Of a stretch of DNA of 64,000 bases, positions 13,407-23,285 are shown one piece after another (position 1 is the stretch's first letter; each line of letters starts with the position of its first letter). The position numbers and the translations under genes were made by a program. Origin of the DNA: Syncephalis plumigaleata (taxonomy: Eukaryota; Zoopagomycota; Zoopagomycetes; Zoopagales; Piptocephalidaceae); NCBI GenBank assembly GCA_025201365.1, contig JAIXMF010000022.1, forward strand, positions 186,001 to 250,000, given 5' to 3'. The notes beneath the pieces are model-generated. The model saw only the letters and a program-made list of their open reading frames with translations. It made no database searches and was not told the origin of the DNA.

Positions 13407-15784
13407 ATGCCAACCTTCAATAAAACCGATTACGACAACCAACATCAGCATTCGCATATGATGACAGGCAGTCTCACTATCCCGTCTGAAGATAGGCGTC
13501 GTTCTGCTTCACCAACGCCTAACATAGCATCAGCACTACTTGAAGAGGGACTACTGAAGACGGTGGACGTACCAGGCTATGACATTGGCGAGGATTACAA
13601 TACCAATGAGACGTTGACGGCTAATTTGACCCATGACAACGAATCGAACCTGCCGATAGTGTGGCAAGACGATACGCTTGCCGTGTTTCACTTTTCTTTG
13701 TACACTCTCCGTCCAGGCAATAAGAATGTAGCAAACTCACCTGCTGCACCTATATTGACTGAAACCATTGATAATACGATCGAGGAGGAGGAAGAAAACG
13801 ACACTCACAATGCTGTGCCTAATAATGTTGCCATTAATATAACCGAGAATAATGGAAATGGCGTATATGAAGAGCAAGCGTTAAGCGAAGAAGAGGAAGA
13901 AGATCATGACGAAGACGAAGAAGACGAGGAGGATGATGATGATGAAGTGGAAGAAGATCAATTCCCTGCTTATGCTATGGCTGCACTACAACGACGTATG
14001 AGTGCATTCTCATTGGAACCACCATTGACCATAGCGGCACAGCCTGATAGGAGCTCATTTGATGCCGGAAGCAATAATGGCAATAGCAATAGCGATTATG
14101 AATCAACCGAGGTAACAATGCGTGGATCAATGGATAGCGGTGTGTCAGGTGTTCAAGTAGAATCTGAACAAGAATACGAGACTACTAGTGCTGATGCATC
14201 TGGTGCCGCAACATTATCAGAACGAGTGGTTATTCGTGAATTAGTACGTGATACACGTACCACACCACATGGACGTCCATTTGAGTTGCGTATTGGTCGA
14301 GGATTCACTGCCGCTGCATTGGAGATTGCCATCAAATCAATGCGAGTCGGTGAACAATCACGATTCCTACTTCGACGTGAATGTACAGAGGTAAGTAGTA
14401 GTATTACTAGTGTATATACCAATAGAATTTGTTATGAGCTGTTATTTATATTGATTATATAATGTAGGGATTTGCACAATTGGAACGAGCACTTCGCCTA
14501 CAAGACTCGCATAGTTCAAGTAGACGTGGAAGTTTATCGGGTACACTATTACAGCATGCGACGGCCTCTTCATCGACACAAGGCTCACCGGTCCTTCCTA
14601 GTTCAACGTTGAATGTAGGCAATGGCACGTCATCCTGCCTGCATCAATTGCATCAGCATCATCTTCGACAAAGATCTATCGATCCGGCTGATGCAGCAAT
14701 AATGCATGACTTGGAAACACTTCCATTGGAGTTACACATTCATTTATTGGAGAAGAGAGCGCCCACAAGGACCGGGGAACAATGGTGGCGATGGTCAAGG
14801 GGTAGACGATTACAGGAGGCACTCGTGCTACGTCAATTGGGCAATCGACTATACGCAGATGGTGACTGGCTAGGTGCCACGGCTCGATATGAAATGTGTC
14901 TAACGCTACTTGAACCGATGCCGGACGATCAGCACCTTTCGAATGATGATCTTCTCGAAAGTATTGCCGAAGATGCCGAGGATGTAGACGAGAAGGAACT
15001 GCAACATGTTTGCCTACTCAATCTAGCTGCATGTGACCTTAAACTACGACGCTACGCTCAGTGTATTAAACATTGCGATATGGCACTTGCTCAACGTCCT
15101 GGCGATGCGAAGGCACACTATCGACGAGCAACGGCACGTATTGCCCTAGGCGAGGAATTGCCACGAGCTCGTGAAGACTTGGAAGCAGCCCGATCGTTGA
15201 TGATCTCCGAATTACGTCGTCGTGGTCGTAGAATGAGTGGTGTACCAGGGCTTACACCGGGATTCCCTAGTAGTGCTACACCATCCTTGCCTATTCCACT
15301 TCTTGGTGCTTCTAGCGATACGAATAATGGCGCTATCTCCGGATCACCAATCAATACTGCCGGACTATTGGGCATTCCATTCGGATCCACCGGTCGTACT
15401 GACTCGGGCATCAGTTGTGTAGGTGTGCCAGAATTCTATACTGGTGATACCGATGCAGCTAATCAAGTCTACGACACTGATGTGATTGGCGATGACGATG
15501 ACGACGACAACAATAACAATAATGCCACCACGCAGTTATCGCATAGTTCTGCCTCTCCCGTAGCTGCCGTAAATATTCTATCGTCGATGCGATCATCGGT
15601 CGGTAATACTACGGTGTCGGCTCATCCATGTCAGACATTCAGCGCTGAACCTGTTTCCGACAATCCCGACCCGCATGACAGCAAGAGTATCGAGTTGCAG
15701 CAAGCTTTTCAACAGTTAAGACGCGCTGAACAAGCGGAAGAAAATCGGGCACGCCTACTATTTAGGCCAGATAGTGTAGCATAA
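13407..15784 (+). CDS. FKBP-like / TPR co-chaperone-type protein
   Basis: Two exons: 13407-14390 and 14468-15784; 766 aa. Seen: a low-complexity N-terminus; a long acidic run (about 150-190, mainly Glu/Asp); an FKBP-like segment at about 274-340 (PFELRIGRG, then AIKSMRVGEQSRF, the pattern of FKBP6/AIP-type domains); and TPR repeats from about 445, with LRQLGNRLYADGDW, LLNLAACDLKLRRY and DAKAHYRRATARIALGE. The long C-terminal tail is Ser/Asn/Asp-rich. Large FKBP-TPR proteins bind the C-terminal tail of Hsp90/Hsp70 through the TPRs. The FKBP part here looks partial and may lack rotamase activity. Its strongly acidic tract resembles nuclear or nucleolar FKBPs. Whether any earlier exon exists in the pyrimidine-rich leader is not clear. 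Confidence 0.75.
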
Positions 15785-16287
15785 CCTGTTGTTGTACCGA
15801 TGAACAGTGTAGTAGCTACCACATCATCCTCCTACATGTACACCAGTATTAGTTCGTATCTCATTTTCATATAAGTGTGTATGTGTGTAATTTGGCAATG
15901 TCCTTTTGTTGTCCTTACGTTTCCTCCTACCATTGCATTGCATTGCATTGACTTGTTTATCTGTCCGTTCGTTAGTTTGTCTGTTTCTGTACATTCACAG
16001 CAACCCATGCAAGTCGTATTAATTAAGCAATGGTGGCATCTTTATTCTTTTCCAAATGGTGTTTCGATTGTTCTTTGTCTATTAAATAATACTATTTCGT
16101 GTTTTATATCACATCATAAGTGTATCCATATGTGAATGGCAACGTATGATTAATGTTTGTTTATTCAATAAATGATTGAATGATGATCTTGTAGATATAT
16201 TTCTTGGTCTAAGGAATAATGACTTGAATGGCATGGACACTAAAGGGTCTTGCACCAATCCATTCTTGACTTGAATACCTATAATAT
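15785..16287. other. intergenic between convergent genes
   Basis: The 3' ends of the FKBP/TPR gene (+) and the single-codon-exon gene (-) face each other here. It contains a short tandem CATTG run near 15930-15950 and pyrimidine-rich sequence. From about 16154 it resembles the 3' region of the small secreted-peptide gene at 22.6 kb, with an AATAAA on the minus strand near 16165. No gene is seen. Confidence 0.55.
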
Positions 16288-16330
16288 CTACTTGATGATG
16301 TCCTTGTCTTGTCCTGTAATCATAATGGAT
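16154..16330 (-). repeat. 3'-end segment shared with 22605-22725
   Basis: The terminal exon and 3' flank of the single-codon-exon gene align with the 3' flank of the small secreted-peptide gene at 22.6 kb. Both have ACAAGACAAG-ACAT, then GTATTCAAGTCATTATTCCTT, then AAATATATCTACAAGATCAT, and then a tail ending in TTGAATAAA. The match is on the same strand and interrupted by a few indels. It indicates a duplicated or captured 3' end. Confidence 0.75.
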
Positions 16331-19300
16331 TAGTATGGGTATGATGATTGTGGATTGTTACTTACCGCTTGCTTTTCTTTGCTATTTAATCGATGTATAT
16401 CGCATTGTGATTAGATCGATGTATTAATGTTAACAACGCTAGCTTACATCCTAGTATCCATGATCATACGGGAGTTGTATGTTACACTATGATTAATGCT
16501 TCATGTCTACAAGCTGGCACGTTCAGCTTACAAGCTATCATGTGGCCATACGTTCATTATTTGTCATACTCCGATTAGTATACCGTAGATTGTAGTAGTG
16601 ACATCAACCTACATGTTGATTCGCTTCTTTCAACTAGGACACGCAACAGCGGTTTAGTTTTACAAGATGCTTGACCAAATCAAACAATAAAACTTACTTC
16701 TTTCTGTACATGATTATATGTAGATTGTACATTCCATTGTAATGAGTGCATGGTGCATCATTGTTCAAATACCAACTTACTTCCTATTATAATAATAATG
16801 ATACAAACACATATAGTATTATGATTAGTATACCGTAGATTATAACCAGAATGCTGGCTTACCCTCTGACATTTGTAGTTTTATGTGAATCATTCAATGG
16901 CATTACCATTAGCGTATCACATCTTGTAATCAGCATGTCAGCTTACCTCCTATTACATGTAATCATACACGAAACATAGAGCATTTTGCAATTAGTTCAT
17001 CCAGTATGAGTATCGAATAATAACTTGCCTCCTATCATTTGTAATCACATATGGATTGTATCCATGACGATTAATGTATCGCATACTGTAATGATAATGC
17101 TAGCTTACTATCTGTTATATGTGATCATACATCAATTGCATACCAGCCTACAATTAGTTCATCGTATGAAATGACCATTACTTTAGCTTACCCACTGATG
17201 CGCATAGGCGTAAGTGAATTGTATACCAATTACGATTAGCTCATCGTATACGGTAGTCATTATTTCGGCTTACTTTCTGTTACGTTCAAGTATAAGTAGT
17301 TGCATACCAATTTACAATTAGTTCATTGCGTGCCGCGACTGCTGTGCAAACTTACTCCCTGTTACATGTAACAATACACGAATTCCATACCAATTTACGA
17401 TTAGTTCAACGTACGCTGTAGTCGCTATTTTGACTTACTCTCTGTCACATTCAAGTATTAGTGAATTATGCACCAATTTATAATTAATTCAACGTATGTT
17501 GTAATCACTACTTTGGCTTACAAACTGATGCACATAAACTTGCAATTAGTTCAGCGTATGTTGTAATTGCTATTATGACTCACGAACTGATGTGCATAAG
17601 CGTAAGTGAGTTGCACACCCATTACGATTAGTTTGTCGTATGATGTAGCTGCTATTCTGACCTACCGGCTGATGTGCATAAGTGTAAGTGAGTCGTATAC
17701 CAATTACGATTAGTTCACCGTATGCAATAATTGATATGCAAACTTACTCTCTGTTACATGTAGTCATAAGTGAATTATTTACCCCTACAATTAGCACATG
17801 ACGTGCTATCATTATTATTATGACTCACGAACTGATGTGCGTAAGTGTAAGTGAATTTCATACCGATTACGATTAGTTCACCGTATGATGTAGCTGCTAT
17901 ATCAACTTACATCCTGTCATAAGTGAGCATAGGTGAATGGTATGCCGATTTATAATTAGTTCACTGTATGCTATAGTTGCTATATAAACTTACTGACTGA
18001 GACACATAAGCACAAGTAATTGCACACCAGTTTACGATTAGCCCGTTGTTTGCTGTAACCGCTCTTCTGACTTACCACCTGATATGCATAAGTATAAGTG
18101 AATTGTACAGCAATTACGATTAGTGCATCGTATACGGTAGCCACTGTTTTGGCTTACTTTCTGTTATGTGTAATGATAAATGGATTGCACATCGATTATG
18201 ATTAGTTTATTGTGTGCCGCGACTGCTGTACAAACTTACTCCCTGTTATACGTAATTATAAGTGAATTGTACACCAATTTACGATTAGCACACGACATGT
18301 TATAATTGATATGCAAACTTACGTTCTGTTATATGGGATCATAGATGAATTGCGCATCAATTACAATTAGTTCAGCGTATATTGTAATTGCTATTATGAC
18401 TCACGAACTGATGTGCATAAGCGTAGGTGAGTTGCACACCCATTACGATTAGTTTGTCGTATGATGTAGCTGCTATTCTGGCTTACTGCCTGATGCGCAT
18501 AAACGTAAATGAGTCGTATACCAATTTACAATTACTTTACCGTATGAAATAGTTATTATGTTAACTTACCTCCTTTTATATGTGATCATACATGAATTCC
18601 ACACCAGCTCACAATTAGTTCATTGTATGTTGTAATCGCTATTTTAACTTACTCTCTGTTACATGTAATAATAAATGGATTGCACACCAATTTGCTATTA
18701 GTTCATTGTATACCGTAGGCATTATATCCACTTACCCACTGCCATTCATAATCATACGTTAATTCCACATTACAATTAACGCATCACTCATTGTCATTAT
18801 AATAAAAACTTACTCCTCGCTGTACGTTTTCGTATGTGGATCACATGCCACACCCTAATTAGTGCACTGTCTATTGTCATTATAATGCTAGTTTACCTTC
18901 TGTTGTACGTGATAGTACATGGATTGTATTCCACACTCCAATTAATGTCTCGTATGCTTCAATCGAAATAATAACTTACGGCCTATTGTATTCCATAGTT
19001 ATAGGTGAGCTACATTTTGGGATTGTAGTCCACGTGTTAACTTACCGTCTATGTTGTGTGATCATCATACACACACACACGTATATGAATTGTATGTTGC
19101 ATTATGATTATTGTGATTATTATTGGAATGCTAGCTTACTTGCTTCTGCATGTGGTGTTACAAGTCAATCATGTATCATGCTACAATCAGCATACTGTAT
19201 CCTATAGTCATCATAATGACTTGCCTCCTATTATTCGTAATAATGAATAAATACTATGATTAGTATACCGTATACTGACACTAGCATGCCGACCTACAGT

Positions 19301-20497
19301 CTATGCCGTGTAATCATCCATCATGGACCATGTTCCTCATTTCGATTAACACATCACATATCACGATAAGAATGTCTAGTTACCCTCTGTTACATGGATG
19401 CATATGTGAATCACCAATCAATTTGTAATTAACCAATCGCACACTGCACTGATCATCACTTACATACTATTAGTCGTAATCATATGTGAATTGTATGCCA
19501 TAGGGTAATGAGTATATTGACTAGTATGACTGGAATGCTAACTTCTTACAATCTATTATGTATATGTGTGTGTGATGCATTGCTATTAACACGTTATGCA
19601 TTAATATGGAAATGTCCACTTACATACTAGTCCAATCATATGCGAAGAAAATGATGATGATTGTTGTTATTAGTGCATTATACGATGATGCTAGACAAGC
19701 AACTTACATCCTGTTACAGGTCATCGTACACGTATCATGACATGTCAACTTGTAATGAGCACATCATAGACTATGATTGAAATGATCACCTACATGCTAT
19801 CATATGTGTGTGTGGAATGACAAGTGAAGCAATTGTGCCATTGCAATTAGTATGACGTATACTGCAATCAGAATACCGCCCACTTACAATCTAGCACACA
19901 TCATCATCGGTCAATCGAATGCCACATTCCAACGAGTGCTCGCTTACCCACTAATACATGCAATCATACGTGAATCAAATGGCTCATTACAATGATACTA
20001 GTAGCTTACGTGTTCCTATGCATCATAATCATACGGGAATCGATTGCCACATTTCAATGAGTGTATGGCATAGTATTATCGTGATTCACAACTCACATCC
20101 TATCATACGAGTATTGCAATTAGTACGTTGTATGTTTATTTAGACAGAATATCAACTTACGGCTGCTTCTATAATAGGAACATATGATTTTGATTTACAT
20201 TCCAGTCAACACGACATATGCCATGATCACTCGTTGTTTAACTCACCAGCTATGATTGACAGCATCGTATGTGGCATCATCATCAGTATCGCAATCAATG
20301 TCATACGATATAGACTTACCATCTATTGATTGTCATTAGAAAGACCATTAGATAGTAGTATTACGATTAGCATGTTGACTAGTATCGATGATAATGATGA
20401 TGATGATATAAATACCAGGAGAATTTGATGATATGGATGCTGTAGCATTGACTATAGGCTGGCTAATATTGTTATTGTTATCAGCAGATGATTCCAT
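16288..20497 (-). CDS. gene of about 52 exons, 44 of them a single codon; 100-aa protein of unknown function
   Basis: Model, minus strand. Exon 1 is 20497-20416 (82 nt); the last is 16313-16288, ending TAG. Between them are 50 micro-exons, 44 of 3 nt. 3-nt exons, upper coordinate: 20322, 20249, 20099, 19950, 19890, 19796, 19710, 19626, 19552, 19466, 19386, 19300, 19227, 19142, 19048, 18982, 18899, 18738, 18655, 18572, 18489, 18407, 18325, 18242, 18160, 18078, 17996, 17913, 17831, 17750, 17668, 17586, 17524, 17441, 17358, 17276, 17194, 17111, 17031, 16949, 16865, 16783, 16534, 16450. Others: 20168-20161, 20015-20010, 18819-18814, 16703-16698, 16633-16613, 16381-16366. All are bounded by AG and GTAAG-type donors (GC after 19225 and 17029). 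The sum is 303 nt with no internal stop. The product has an Asn/Ser-rich start (MESSADNNNN), a Trp/Arg/Phe-rich middle (GWREAFNGKV, FRPFFRGKW) and a charged C-terminus (IEEREKELKEANQ). No signal peptide; family not recognised. Exons at 19142, 16534 and 16381 have alternative sites. Confidence 0.72.
16366..20415 (-). repeat. array of about 50 related introns, period about 82 nt
   Basis: Each unit on the minus strand starts with GTAAGT-like sequence, carries a recurrent core close to GAACTAATTGTAA followed by ATTGGTRTRCAATT, and ends near TACATGTAACAG. From 16.4 to 19.0 kb the spacing is 81-83 nt almost throughout; from 19.0 to 20.4 kb it varies between about 60 and 96 and the units are more diverged. 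Within a unit the flanks are related across the array, but the three exonic nucleotides are not, which is the opposite of what a neutral satellite would show. Blocks are duplicated: about 17552-17657 and 18370-18478 are nearly identical, and a third relative lies near 17820-17905. Confidence 0.85.
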
Positions 20498-21171
20498 GTT
20501 GATATTGTCCTAATGGAAGAGCAAGAGAAACAAACAAACGAAATGGAGTAATGAGTATAGAATAGAATAAAAAGAGGGATGTGATCAAACAGTATGATAG
20601 TTCTAGGGAAGTAGTGCAGGCACCTTTGATTAATTTAAATGACACCGCATTGACACCTTGCCACTACTGCATTTCTTTACCGTGTTTCTTCTTCGTGTTC
20701 TTTTTCGTGTTTCTGTACGTTTTCTATGCATATACATATTCAGTTTGCGTTGTATTCCTTTGTGCCTTCTACACTTTTGTACTCCCACTAGCTTACGATA
20801 GTAATTACTCATAGCATATATTCTACTCTACTCTGCATAGTTATCCATACTATTGTGTACACTTTTACTGCTTGTAAACTACGATTACTGCAGAGAAACA
20901 CTTTCTTCCGTAGCACTTGATCTTGCCACGATCTACTCCTGTCTAACTAGTTTAGTCGCTATTTCTTTCTATACAACAAAGTCGCACACCCTGCTGTACT
21001 CATTGCCGTTGTATTTATCGTATTTCTCCTACAAGTACACGCTATTTTTATTCGTTTATCTCGTCATAGTCATAGTAAGTGCTTTTACCTTTCATCGTGC
21101 TAATAACCGTTATAGCAAGTATACTAACGACTATATGCTATGTTGTAGGTATAGTTACATTTCTCGTAATC
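20498..21171. other. divergent promoter region
   Basis: Lies between the minus-strand exon 1 starting at 20497 and the plus-strand gene at 21172. On the minus strand, the roughly 70 nt before 20497 are pyrimidine-rich and lack ATG, like other leaders here. On the plus strand a very good intron, donor at 21075 (ATA|GTAAGT) and acceptor ending about 21149 (TTGTAG), probably sits in the 5' leader of the next gene, because the frame it would join contains no ATG. The frames at 20581-20814 and 20853-21218 are not supported as genes. Confidence 0.45.
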
Positions 21172-22182
21172 ATGGCTTGTGTTTATACTGTGCACCCTTC
21201 TATATTCGTAGGTCATAGCGCTCATAACCCCGCAAGCGTGCCACTCCGCACAATTGCATCGCCGGTTCAAACGAATTCGGTTGCAGCCGCTACATTCTCC
21301 CGACAAACTTGCTGCGCGAAATACTTACTAGACAGTATTGTTAGCGTAGTGAGCAAGCGACTACACCAACGGTTCTTCAATGCGATTGTATCGCTTTTCT
21401 ATTGCATTAGCGGCAGTTATCAGCAAGCAGCCCTACAAGACTGTTGTGCCAAACATTTCCTATCAGCCATTCTTGATCCGGTGAATAAGGTGCTTTATGC
21501 GGGTGCACCATTTAAAAGCAATGAAACGAAGACGCTGGTGTCACGTTTTCACGATATCACGACTATGCCTCGTAACCGAGCAGCGAGACCATCGCATATT
21601 GCACCACCACCAATCCAGCGCACTCTTTACGTGATAGAGGAATCGCCACTCGAATCAGATAGCATCCAACACTCGCTCAACTCGATAGAAGCATTGCCAC
21701 TCGAATCAGATAACGACCAGCACGCATCCATGCTGCCAAGTACACCGGAAGAAGAGCTGATATTTGTAATCGAGGACTACACGGATAAGGTGGCATCCAA
21801 TCCGCGTAAACGACCTGTAGAGGATGAAGCTGATCTCGCTACGAGCGGCATGCCACGAACAAAGAAGGGTCGATTGCAAATCCCGGTCAATACGTGCCAA
21901 TGGCCACGAACACGTAAACGCACAGCCATACGACGTCGTATGCAGCCCTCATTCAAACTGCCCGGCTTAGTACTCGTCTGCCCACCAATGGATGTAGACG
22001 ATGACTATATGCTTAATACACCAACTACGCCAAATGATGCGCACCTTTCGATAATGTCATTCTCTCTGACTCAAGGACTACCGTGGATGACCACAGCCAA
22101 ACAGGATTGGGCCAAGCAGCACATGTTGTCGATGCCTTCATTTGATTTAACGAAAGATGCTATGCTACTTGATACCTACTAA
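21172..22182 (+). CDS. orphan protein with N-terminal hydrophobic segment and basic C-terminal half
   Basis: One exon from the first in-frame ATG (21172) to 22182, 336 aa. Codon usage and length suggest a real gene, but I recognise no family. Seen: a short hydrophobic start; two related Cys-pair segments about 45 residues apart (TCCAKYLLDSIVSVV and DCCAKHFLSAILDPV); a second internal duplication (EESPLESDSIQHS and EALPLESDNDQHA); then basic clusters RKRP, RTKKGR and RTRKRTAIRRR that could be nuclear-localisation signals; and an acidic VDDDYM patch. A 5' leader intron (about 21075-21149) is likely. It shares its promoter region with the single-codon-exon gene. Function unknown. Confidence 0.6.
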   Translation: MACVYTVHPSIFVGHSAHNPASVPLRTIASPVQTNSVAAATFSRQTCCAKYLLDSIVSVVSKRLHQRFFNAIVSLFYCISGSYQQAALQDCCAKHFLSAILDPVNKVLYAGAPFKSNETKTLVSRFHDITTMPRNRAARPSHIAPPPIQRTLYVIEESPLESDSIQHSLNSIEALPLESDNDQHASMLPSTPEEELIFVIEDYTDKVASNPRKRPVEDEADLATSGMPRTKKGRLQIPVNTCQWPRTRKRTAIRRRMQPSFKLPGLVLVCPPMDVDDDYMLNTPTTPNDAHLSIMSFSLTQGLPWMTTAKQDWAKQHMLSMPSFDLTKDAMLLDTY

Positions 22183-22760
22183 TCCAATTCAAGATCCATA
22201 TACAACCACGCATAGAATGGAGTATTACCACATGGCTCCATGGACATTTACAATAGCAACAATTCGAAATTACAAAAATATCATTCAGTATTATTCAGTG
22301 CCATAGTTAGTTTAGCGATCATTTTTTGTATACAAGCTTATTTGTAATCTGTATTCTAGTAAACATGTTAGCATTTTCATGCTCACTATGTCAAATCTTT
22401 AGTGTTCATCAATGGCAGTGTATTCTTCAATCTAATATAATTGCTTATTAATATTTGACTAGTGTCCTTCATTATTGTCTGAATCTACACATCATCATCA
22501 TTTCAGAATACTTCATCAATAATGACGCGTACACCTGTTACAACCATCATGGCTGGCTATATTCTATTGAAATGATTGTACTGAACATTATGTATTGAAT
22601 ATAGATTGACATATTTATTCAATAGATGATTGAATGATCTTGTAGATATATTTGTTGTACCAAGGAATAATGACTTGAATACCAATATATATTTATTTGA
22701 CATGTTCTTGTCTTGTTTGCTTAAGCGTTGCCAAGCAGTTTGTCCTCAAAACTGCAATAG
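22183..22760. other. intergenic, convergent 3' flanks
   Basis: AT-rich 3' sequence of the orphan gene (+) and of the secreted-peptide gene (-). The part from about 22605 to 22725 is the copy of the 3' segment also found at 16154-16330. No other feature is seen. Confidence 0.5.
22605..22725 (-). repeat. 3'-flank segment shared with 16154-16330
   Basis: This is the partner of the 16.15-kb copy, here lying downstream of the secreted-peptide stop codon. It includes the minus-strand TTGAATAAA tail, which may supply the polyadenylation signal for both genes. Confidence 0.72.
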
Positions 22761-22904
22761 CTATAAGTGGATCGCCGGCATTCTGTTAAGAGAATTATCA
22801 GCTTGAGAAGCACGACGATCCAGGGCGGGACCAGCTTCAACGGCGACCAGACTGGTGAGAGCGACAACGGCGACGGCAATAGCAATAACAGTAGAGAACT
22901 TCAT
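22761..22904 (-). CDS. small secreted peptide, 47 aa
   Basis: A single short frame, ATG at 22904 (context AGCATGA) to TAG at 22761-22763. The first 24 residues are a textbook signal peptide: MKFST, then an alternating Ile/Ala/Val core, ending VAVEA. The remaining 23 residues (from GPALDRRASQ) contain a dibasic RR that could be a Kex2-type cleavage site and no cysteines. Codons are strongly C-ending and GC-rich compared with neighbours, a sign of high expression. It could be a processed signalling peptide, an effector, or the first exon of something longer, although I found no good downstream splice. Its 3' flank is shared with the gene ending at 16288. Confidence 0.6.
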   Translation of the reverse strand: MKFSTVIAIAVAVVALTSLVAVEAGPALDRRASQADNSLNRMPAIHL

Positions 22905-23285
22905 GCTGATATTAATCTAGTGGAATAGATAGACAGATAAGTTGACTGGAACGAGAATATAAGGCAGTGGTATATACGAGTAGTGATATAGTAAAAGAAC
23001 AAGGATATCTGCACATGGTGATGACGTGTGATATGATTGGTACTGCACTGGCGAATGGTTGCACAACAGCCTCAGAACAAAGGAAGCAATGGCACGAATA
23101 ATTTATCCGAATGAAGCAGGGAAGACTGATGATTTGATTTGCACTGCCAACTTTGTCATGTTCTAGTTAAATAGAGCAGATTAGCATGAGTATAGCACGC
23201 GAAGCATACATACTTTCCTTTACAATTGTCTACATTTTATTCTATCCTGTCGTACACACACACACACACTCATATCATTGTCAAT
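22905..23285. other. divergent promoter region
   Basis: Between the secreted-peptide gene (-) and the oxidoreductase paralogue (+). A short CA repeat occurs at about 23255-23269. No gene is supported. Confidence 0.45.

Noticed and set aside
16366-20415. Reading the 82-bp periodic region as an ordinary satellite or as a CRISPR-like array
   Set aside because: A satellite would not have its three most variable bases exactly between AG and GTAAGT in about 50 units with an open frame throughout. CRISPR arrays have long unique spacers and near-identical repeats, which is not the case here, and the context is nuclear eukaryotic.
20630-20812. Basic 60-codon minus-strand frame as an upstream exon of the single-codon-exon gene
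   Set aside because: No donor in frame links it to exon 1; exon 1 has its own ATG in good context after an ATG-free, pyrimidine-rich leader.
20853-21074. Upstream coding exon for the orphan gene at 21172
   Set aside because: The good intron at 21075-21149 joins a frame with a TAG and no ATG, so it is more likely a leader intron.
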